DNA from: JBECKS01 sp964557005
Lineage (GTDB): Bacteria > Pseudomonadota > Gammaproteobacteria > Pseudomonadales > JBECKS01
Assembly: GCA_964557005.1 (NCBI GenBank)
Contig: CAZKYI010000005.1
Coordinates: 132,699 to 196,698 of the forward strand
Reading direction: 5' to 3'
DNA length: 64,000 nt
Shown piece by piece: positions 59,734-64,000 of the stretch; the stretch's first letter is position 1; every line of letters starts with the position of its first letter. The notes under the pieces are model-generated. The model was not told the origin of the DNA. It saw nothing but the letters and a program-made list of their open reading frames with translations, and made no database searches. A program made the position numbers and the translations under genes.

Positions 59734-60129
59734 ATGATTAAAGGGAGTTGTTGTTGCGGAGCTGTACAATTCGAAATAAGCGAAGAGCCCAGTATGATGG
59801 GCATGTGCCATTGCAGTCGTTGTCGTAAAGTTGGTGCAAGCGCTTTAGCCTTCGTGAAATCAGACGCATTTAGTATTACTGCTGGCCGAAACATAATTTC
59901 CACATTCAAAGCTAAGCCGCCATACAAATATAATCGGTGTTTTTGTTCAATCTGCGGCACCGCACTTGGCGAAGTTCTTTCGGACTTGGATTCTTTTCCA
60001 ATAAATGCAAACTGCATAGACAGTGACATCGAGGCAGACATTAAATTTCACGAGTTTGTTTCAGAGAAGCCGAGCTGGTTCAAAATCGGTGATAACGCGA
60101 AGCAATTCAATGAACATCCTCACGAATAA
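59734..60129 (+). CDS. Cassette 3: GFA-family zinc protein
   Basis: A 131-residue protein of the GFA / CENP-V family (glutathione-dependent formaldehyde-activating enzyme fold). The zinc cysteines are in GSCCCGAVQFEI, MGMCHCSRCRKVGASALAFV and NRCFCSICGTALG. Most bacterial members have unproven substrates and the formaldehyde role is disputed. ATG 59734 follows AAGAGGTG. A gap of 82 bp after the attC2 end may hold its own promoter. Confidence 0.93.
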   Translation: MIKGSCCCGAVQFEISEEPSMMGMCHCSRCRKVGASALAFVKSDAFSITAGRNIISTFKAKPPYKYNRCFCSICGTALGEVLSDLDSFPINANCIDSDIEADIKFHEFVSEKPSWFKIGDNAKQFNEHPHE

Positions 60130-60139
60130 CCAGAAAGAT

Positions 60140-60253
60140 GTATAACAAAGCTGTCATAGGGACATTTTTTACTTCGCTCCGTTTTGGGGTGGCTTCGCCA
60201 CTTTACCCCAAAACTCCACTACGCAAAAAATGCCCCATACAGCGGCGTTATGC
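60140..60253 (+). other. attC of cassette 3
   Basis: R'' GTATAAC to R' GTTATGC, 114 bp, the longest in the window, with a long internal palindrome (TTTTGGGGTGGC / GCCACTTTACCCC). Confidence 0.88.
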
Positions 60254-60268
60254 ACAAAAGGAGAAGTC

Positions 60269-60622
60269 ATGAAGTACATAAAAAATAGTTATGTATTAAT
60301 ACTCTTGCTAAGTATTTTATGTGGTTGTTCGCCAAAATCTGAGGTGGCATATAATGAAAACCATGAAAAAGTAAAAAGCCTTTTTCAAAGTGATAAAGAA
60401 CCAACTGCTAAAGATGCCGTGTGGACAGCCCAGAATATTTTCAAGGTTGGTGTAATTGATGATGGTACGAAACGAGATGGTTATGCTAAATATGTATGTG
60501 CTGTTTTAGATGAGTATGGATTCAAAGGTGGCGGCATATGGGTACAGATAATTGATATTGTAAAACTTACTAGTGATGGTAAATGGGTAAAATTAGGTGA
60601 GTCAAGGTGTGATAGTGCATAA
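60269..60622 (+). CDS. Cassette 4: small lipoprotein
   Basis: A 117-residue predicted lipoprotein (signal and lipobox LSILCGC, Cys near residue 21). The mature part has no recognised domain: SLFQSDKEPTAKDAVWTAQNIFKVGVIDDG, then a conserved-looking DGYAKYVCAVLDEYGFKGGGIWVQIIDI. ATG 60269 is used with AAAGGAGAAG before it. It is probably envelope located. Function is unknown. Confidence 0.78.
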   Translation: MKYIKNSYVLILLLSILCGCSPKSEVAYNENHEKVKSLFQSDKEPTAKDAVWTAQNIFKVGVIDDGTKRDGYAKYVCAVLDEYGFKGGGIWVQIIDIVKLTSDGKWVKLGESRCDSA

Positions 60623-60676
60623 CAAGCTAAGGCACGCAGGACTCGCTAACGCTCGCCCGTGCTTAGGGCGTTATGC
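60617..60676 (+). other. attC of cassette 4
   Basis: R'' GCATAAC to R' GTTATGC, 60 bp. Its stop codon of cassette 4 is within R''. Confidence 0.92.
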
Positions 60677-61101
60677 ATTTTGAAATGGAATACATCTACA
60701 TAATAACAGGCATTATTTTGATATTGGTTGCCGTAAGTTTTCTTGAACACTTGCGAATGAAGAGAATCGCAGTATTCAGAGGGGAGCCAAATATTTGTGA
60801 ATATGCTCGTGAATTTGACTATCGAAATATAGATACCAAAATCATGCGAGAGGTATGGAGCGAGGTTCAAAACTATTTAGGCAAATACAACGGTAAGCCG
60901 TTTCCTGTGAAAGCAGACGACTTATTCAAAGATACCTACAACTTAGACAGCGATGATTTAGACGATATATATTGGGCGGTAGCAGATCGTTTGGGTATTT
61001 CAACTGATAACCCCGAAACAAATCCTTACTTTAATAAAGTTACTTCGGTAAAGAATCTTGTTTTATTTTTACATAATCAACCCAGAGGCAAAAATGCATA
61101 A
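60673..61101 (+). CDS. Cassette 5: membrane-anchored hypothetical protein
   Basis: A 142-residue protein, or 138 from the second ATG at 60685, with one N-terminal membrane helix (YIYIITGIILILVAVSFLEHL). The soluble domain (VWSEVQNYLG, DDLFKDTYNLDSDDLDDIYWAVADRLGIS, TSVKNLVLFLHNQ) has a spacing that faintly recalls acyl-carrier-like DUF1493 helices. That resemblance is weak. The first ATG is inside the R' box of the previous attC, so recombination itself fixes the start. Function is unknown. Confidence 0.72.
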   Translation: MHFEMEYIYIITGIILILVAVSFLEHLRMKRIAVFRGEPNICEYAREFDYRNIDTKIMREVWSEVQNYLGKYNGKPFPVKADDLFKDTYNLDSDDLDDIYWAVADRLGISTDNPETNPYFNKVTSVKNLVLFLHNQPRGKNA

Positions 61102-61155
61102 CAAGTTGCTTGTGCTGTGGACGGCCTACGGCCGCCGCACAGCAAGGCGTTATGT
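61096..61155 (+). other. attC of cassette 5
   Basis: R'' GCATAAC to R' GTTATGT, 60 bp, with ACAAGTTGCTTGTGC and GCACAGCAAGGC arms. It overlaps the last codons of the cassette 5 gene. Confidence 0.93.
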
Positions 61156-61171
61156 GTAAAAGAGATAGACA

Positions 61172-61594
61172 ATGTTAACTTTAGGAAATTTCGAAAATTG
61201 GGGTGAACTAAGTAAAAGGCTGACTATTCCATTTTTTGTAGTTGCTTGTATAAATCAAATTGGCACAAACAAAATAGATCAAATTTCAATATATATGCTA
61301 CCAATATATTTTTTGTTTGTTGTTGCAGCGGCTTTGATAATTGAAAAAGTAATTTATGAAGTAATTAAATTCTTAGAAATAGTTGCGCACGCGGTAATAC
61401 CTACAAAAATATATAAGCCTGGCAGAGTATTTTCATTTTTTGCAATTTCATTTATATCGTTTGGGTTGCTTGGTTTTTATAAAATAGGGTTTTTGGTACA
61501 AATTAAAGACACATGGTTTATAGCATCGGGTTTATATGGTTTGTATATGTTAGAGCTGCATATTCAAGCGATTAAAGGCATGAAAAATGGTTAA
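61172..61594 (+). CDS. Cassette 6: hypothetical membrane protein
   Basis: A 140-residue protein with about three hydrophobic segments (IYMLPIYFLFVVAAALIIEKVI, FSFFAISFISFGLLGFYKIGFLV, FIASGLYGLYMLEL) and no known motif. It is strongly A/T-rich, unlike cassette 7. ATG 61172 is 17 bp from the attC5 end. Confidence 0.72.
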   Translation: MLTLGNFENWGELSKRLTIPFFVVACINQIGTNKIDQISIYMLPIYFLFVVAAALIIEKVIYEVIKFLEIVAHAVIPTKIYKPGRVFSFFAISFISFGLLGFYKIGFLVQIKDTWFIASGLYGLYMLELHIQAIKGMKNG

Positions 61595-61596
61595 AC

Positions 61597-61657
61597 ACAT
61601 AACAAGGCAAAGCAGCAGGGACGCAGCACAGCTGCGCCCCTGTTTGCGGCGTTAGCC
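61597..61657 (+). other. attC of cassette 6
   Basis: R'' ACATAAC to R' GTTAGCC, 61 bp, with AAGGCAAAGCAGCAGGG and CCCCTGTTTGCGGC arms. Confidence 0.92.
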
Positions 61658-61676
61658 CCCTAGAGAGAGATCCAAG

Positions 61677-62330
61677 ATGGTTGAGAAAATTAGAGTCTCT
61701 CTGTGGGACATCTTCTCGTTCTTCCTCACCGGCCTCCTGGCCATGCTTGTTTTGGTCGCGTTCTTTGTGGCCTACGGCGGCCTTACGCTCAAAGAGCTAT
61801 TTGACGCGCTCTCCACTTTCCCAGCAGCAATCACCCTTGTTGCTGCGCCGCTCGCCTTCACGCTTTTCGGCATGGTCATAGAGCCTTTTGCAAACTACTT
61901 TGATCGGTACGCCTTGAAGTACATCCTCGGTTGGGTATCAAAACCAAAAGAAAAACACAGCCACGAGGAGACTCTCCTTAAAGAGGAAATCCGATCCAAG
62001 TACATGGGCTCCCTCAACGGCAAGATCGATAACCCGTATGCCATCTGCAAGGAATACGTGGAGACCAAGCAGCTAAGCACCACGTTCATGGTGTACTTGT
62101 CCAGATACGGCTTCTATCGCAATTGCGCGTTCATCTCGGTCGCGTCCGGTATTGCCGCGCTTTTTCTTGCTTCCACATGGTGCGGCGGCATTCTGGCGCT
62201 TCTGTTCGGTGTAGCGGCTTCCGCCGTGTTCAAACGGCGGGCTGAGGACTTTTACAGTTACATGGCTCCAGCGGTGTATCGCGCGTTCCTCATCGACAAG
62301 GTCTCATGGGTCCCCGGCAACGGGGGCTAA
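61677..62330 (+). CDS. Cassette 7: hypothetical membrane protein
   Basis: A 217-residue protein with two hydrophobic segments near the N-terminus (FSFFLTGLLAMLVLVAFFVAY, AITLVAAPLAFTLFGMVIEP). A charged middle (KPKEKHSHEETLLKEEIRSKY) follows, then further segments (CAFISVASGIAALFLA, GILALLFGVAASAVF). It is markedly more G/C-rich than cassettes 6 and 8, so it comes from a different donor. ATG 61677 follows GAGAGAGATCCAAG. No domain is recognised. Confidence 0.75.
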   Translation: MVEKIRVSLWDIFSFFLTGLLAMLVLVAFFVAYGGLTLKELFDALSTFPAAITLVAAPLAFTLFGMVIEPFANYFDRYALKYILGWVSKPKEKHSHEETLLKEEIRSKYMGSLNGKIDNPYAICKEYVETKQLSTTFMVYLSRYGFYRNCAFISVASGIAALFLASTWCGGILALLFGVAASAVFKRRAEDFYSYMAPAVYRAFLIDKVSWVPGNGG

Positions 62331-62384
62331 CAATTCATTCAAGCCGAAGCCGCTTCGCGGCTCGGCTTAATTCAGGCGTTAGGA
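62325..62384 (+). other. attC of cassette 7
   Basis: R'' GGCTAAC to R' GTTAGGA, 60 bp, with the classic arms AATTCATTCAAGCCGAAGCCG / CGGCTCGGCTTAATTCAGGC (quoted in two parts). Confidence 0.95.
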
Positions 62385-62388
62385 GTAA

Positions 62389-62895
62389 ATGATGGTGGAT
62401 ATTAAAAAAATTTATATATTTATTTTAACTGCGACTTTTTCTTTAAGTGGTTATTCAAAAGATGTTCCTCCTCCTCTTAAAGACCATCATCAGGACTTTT
62501 ACCATCCTGCTGCCTGTTCTACAGAAGAATTAGTAAAATTGAAGAATCGAGTTGTTGAGGCTGCAGGAAATAGGAATCCAGAAGATGCTTGGAAAGTAGT
62601 ACACGCAATGGTATGCGAAGAAGGTGAAACAACAGAAAAGTTTGTCTTATCTAGGATGTTAGAAAATTTAGAAGAAGAAAGTTTCGATTATGAAGAAGGA
62701 ATAACGAAATATAATAAAACAAAAAAAAGCACAAAATATCTTGCAAAACTAGCTGCTTGGAGCATAGGAGCTGCTGAGGTTGAGGGTAATATCTCTGTTT
62801 CATACTGGGCCAGTCAATATTGTGTGAATGGTTTTTCATTAAGTTTTAATGAAAACAAGTGGCAAATATTTAGAGTTGGTGGAGCTTGTGATTAA
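62389..62895 (+). CDS. Cassette 8: exported hypothetical protein
   Basis: A 168-residue protein with a signal peptide (KIYIFILTATFSLSGYS). The mature domain (PPPLKDHHQDFYHPAACSTEELVKLKNRV, AWKVVHAMVC, AAEVEGNISVSYWASQYCVNGFSLSF) is helical with four cysteines that could form disulfides. It is A/T-rich. No family is recognised. ATG 62389 is five bases past the attC7 end; a second ATG follows at once. Confidence 0.72.
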   Translation: MMVDIKKIYIFILTATFSLSGYSKDVPPPLKDHHQDFYHPAACSTEELVKLKNRVVEAAGNRNPEDAWKVVHAMVCEEGETTEKFVLSRMLENLEEESFDYEEGITKYNKTKKSTKYLAKLAAWSIGAAEVEGNISVSYWASQYCVNGFSLSFNENKWQIFRVGGACD

Positions 62896-62901
62896 TTTTA
62901 C

Positions 62902-62970
62902 TCCTAACAAGTGGTTATTTTTGGACGCATTTTCGCTGCGCTCAATGCGCCACAAAACCAGGCGTTATAG
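62902..62970 (+). other. attC of cassette 8
   Basis: R'' TCCTAAC to R' GTTATAG, 69 bp, with a central TGCGCTCAATGCGCC palindrome. Confidence 0.88.
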
Positions 62971-62985
62971 GTTTCGGAACAAGAA

Positions 62986-63270
62986 ATGAAAAAAGTCACA
63001 TTAAAAGGATTTGTACTTGTATCAGAAGAGGATTTGTTTGGGGTGATGGCTGAATTACCTAAACATATAGAACTGACATTGAAAGAGAAGGGATGTTTAG
63101 TTTTTCAAGTTACTCAAGATTCAAATAATAAAAATAGACTTAATGTGTACGAAGAATTTATTGATAGAGAGTCTTTTGATTTTCATCAAGCAAGAGTAAA
63201 GAGTTCGAAGTGGGGTGAGGTAAGTAAAAATCTTGAAAAGCACTATCATATTCAAGAAGGCATTCAATGA
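62986..63270 (+). CDS. Cassette 9: antibiotic biosynthesis monooxygenase-like protein
   Basis: A 94-residue protein with the ABM ferredoxin-like fold pattern: VTLKGFVLVSEEDLFGVMAELPKHIELTLKEKGCLVFQVTQDSNNKNRLNVYEEFIDRESFDFHQ (quoted in two parts by the positions 4 to 68), which includes the GCLVFQV and NVYEEFIDRESFDFHQ blocks of the family. Family members are quinone-type monooxygenases or unknown. ATG 62986 follows AAGAA. Confidence 0.8.
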   Translation: MKKVTLKGFVLVSEEDLFGVMAELPKHIELTLKEKGCLVFQVTQDSNNKNRLNVYEEFIDRESFDFHQARVKSSKWGEVSKNLEKHYHIQEGIQ

Positions 63271-63283
63271 ATCAAGTAAAAAC

Positions 63284-63343
63284 CTATAACAAGGTGCTAG
63301 TGGGTTGGACTCGCTACGCTCGCCCCACAGCACGGCGTTAACC
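63284..63343 (+). other. attC of cassette 9
   Basis: R'' CTATAAC to R' GTTAACC, 60 bp, with AAGGTGCTAGTGGG and CCCCACAGCACGGC arms. Confidence 0.92.
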
Positions 63344-63364
63344 TAAATCAAAGAAAACTACCCT

Positions 63365-63889
63365 ATGCATGAATTCTCGGAATTAATTTATAGATGCACA
63401 ACTTTTTCATTAGGTTCATTGAATGAAGTAAACAAAAAAATTATTCAAGAGTTGGAGAATTCTGCTGCAACGAGCTTAGTGAAAAACCTCCAAATGATTA
63501 ACCTCCATAAGGTAGTGCTTGCAGTCGGAATGTTTTCAATCTTTGAAGCTCATCTGCAAGATAGACTAGATTGTACAGATGGATTTGGTGAAGCAAAAGC
63601 AATCCTAAATCAGGCGAATGAGAATGAGATTAGCGAATGTTTCAGTGACCTAATTTTGGCTATTAATGTTCTGAAGCATGGAAAAGGGCGTAGTTATGAA
63701 GCCCTTATTAAGAGGACCAGTAGCTTACAATTTAGAGTAAAATTGCCAGATGAGTCGTTTTTCTATGAAGGTGATGTATCAGAAGTCTCAACTTTAGTTG
63801 AAGTGGATGACGCATTTGTAGAGTTGTGTAGCAAAAGCATAGAGGATGTTTCAAATGTTATACGTCGAACTCAGCCAAATTTTAGTTAA
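63365..63889 (+). CDS. Cassette 10: hypothetical helical protein
   Basis: A 174-residue protein with no signal or membrane segment. It is mostly helical. A central stretch, FSDLILAINVLKHGKGRSYEALIKR, recalls the K/R-H motifs near helix ends of HEPN-like folds, but the match is only suggestive. It starts at ATG 63365, 22 bp after the attC9 end. No partner gene for a toxin-antitoxin pair is present. Confidence 0.72.
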   Translation: MHEFSELIYRCTTFSLGSLNEVNKKIIQELENSAATSLVKNLQMINLHKVVLAVGMFSIFEAHLQDRLDCTDGFGEAKAILNQANENEISECFSDLILAINVLKHGKGRSYEALIKRTSSLQFRVKLPDESFFYEGDVSEVSTLVEVDDAFVELCSKSIEDVSNVIRRTQPNFS

Positions 63890-63895
63890 AGAAAA

Positions 63896-63955
63896 GGTTA
63901 ACAAACCAAGGCACAAGGACGCGGCTATGCCGCGCCCGCGCTTGGGGCGTTATAA
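63896..63955 (+). other. attC of cassette 10
   Basis: R'' GGTTAAC to R' GTTATAA, 60 bp, with AAACCAAGGCAC / GCGCTTGGGGC arms. Confidence 0.9.
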
Positions 63956-63968
63956 CTATAGGAACGTT

Positions 63969-64000
63969 ATGAGAAAGATAGTGTCAGTTTTGTTAATAGG
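63969..64000 (+). CDS. Cassette 11: start of a gene, cut by the window edge
   Basis: ATG 63969 lies 14 bp past the attC10 end. Only MRKIVSVLLI is seen, which looks like the start of a signal peptide. Nothing more can be said. Confidence 0.4.
   Translation, partial: MRKIVSVLLI

Larger units (their letters stand above)
57105..64000. mobile_element. Chromosomal integron (integrase, attI and at least ten cassettes; continues past the right edge)
   Basis: A minus-strand tyrosine integrase with the IntI-specific insert is followed by an attI region. Ten gene cassettes follow in one direction, each with one gene and a 60 to 114 bp attC with RYYYAAC and GTTRRRY ends. An eleventh cassette is cut by the window edge. 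There are no IS elements, resistance genes or transposon ends, so this is a sedentary chromosomal integron, not a class 1 element. Confidence 0.97.

Noticed and set aside
58492..63955. Toxin-antitoxin or antibiotic-resistance cassettes
   Set aside because: No paired genes, no known toxin or antitoxin folds and no resistance enzyme motifs were found in the ten cassettes.

Overview
The window is a 64 kb chromosomal segment from a gammaproteobacterium. Genus cannot be fixed by eye. The evidence is the gene order nadC / DUF1631 / ampD, the holD-rimI pair, an E. coli-type homodimeric pyruvate dehydrogenase E1 (aceE) followed by aceF, a RegB/RegA-type redox two-component pair, groESL, prfC, and a chromosomally encoded integron. 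Base composition is moderate, and GTG and TTG starts are common.

Region 1 to 16 kb: a spermidine-synthase-like membrane fusion running off the left edge, nadC, DUF1631, ampD, aceEF, and a vitamin B12 block. That block holds a corrinoid adenosyltransferase, btuF and btuB, with btuB-btuF behind a clear cobalamin riboswitch. A ketopantoate reductase and a response regulator with a degenerate GGDEF domain follow. Region 16 to 21 kb: an AmpG-like transporter, then a small accessory block bracketed by two copies of a palindromic intergenic repeat. It contains DUF4160 and DUF2442-HTH genes, an XRE regulator with two visible operator-like palindromes, an orphan protein and a lipoprotein. Next to it lies an N-terminally truncated AlbA_2-type regulator.

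Region 21 to 36.7 kb: a FabG-like reductase, groESL with stacked sigma32 promoter, sigma70 promoter and CIRCE operator, and leuA behind a probable leucine-rich leader peptide. Then come holD-rimI, a membrane sulfotransferase, prfC, a hibernation factor, RegA/RegB with an overlapping metallo-hydrolase, a stand-alone APS kinase, a 69-bp tandem repeat, tesB, an epoxide-hydrolase-like enzyme and a glutaredoxin-like protein. Region 36.7 to 57 kb: a large calcium-repeat surface protein with a GlyGly-CTERM tail, an isomerase, an AlkB-type hydroxylase, three tandem membrane GGDEF proteins, a Rieske ferredoxin, an acyl-CoA dehydrogenase, a Sel1 protein, tRNA-Arg(CCU), a MipA-like porin and an MFS transporter coupled to a eukaryote-type hexokinase. 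A ferritin-like diiron protein and an overlapping DUF1289 / ParA / LTA-synthase-like sulfatase operon close this region.

Region 57 kb to the right edge: the proximal end of a chromosomal integron. It has an integrase gene on the minus strand under a near-perfect LexA box, an attI region carrying three TGTTGCA inverted pairs, and at least ten gene cassettes each ended by a recognisable attC, with an eleventh cut by the window edge. Most cassette products are unknown. Recognisable ones are an RraB-like protein, a GFA-type zinc protein and an antibiotic-biosynthesis-monooxygenase-like protein. This is the main accessory and adaptive locus of the window.
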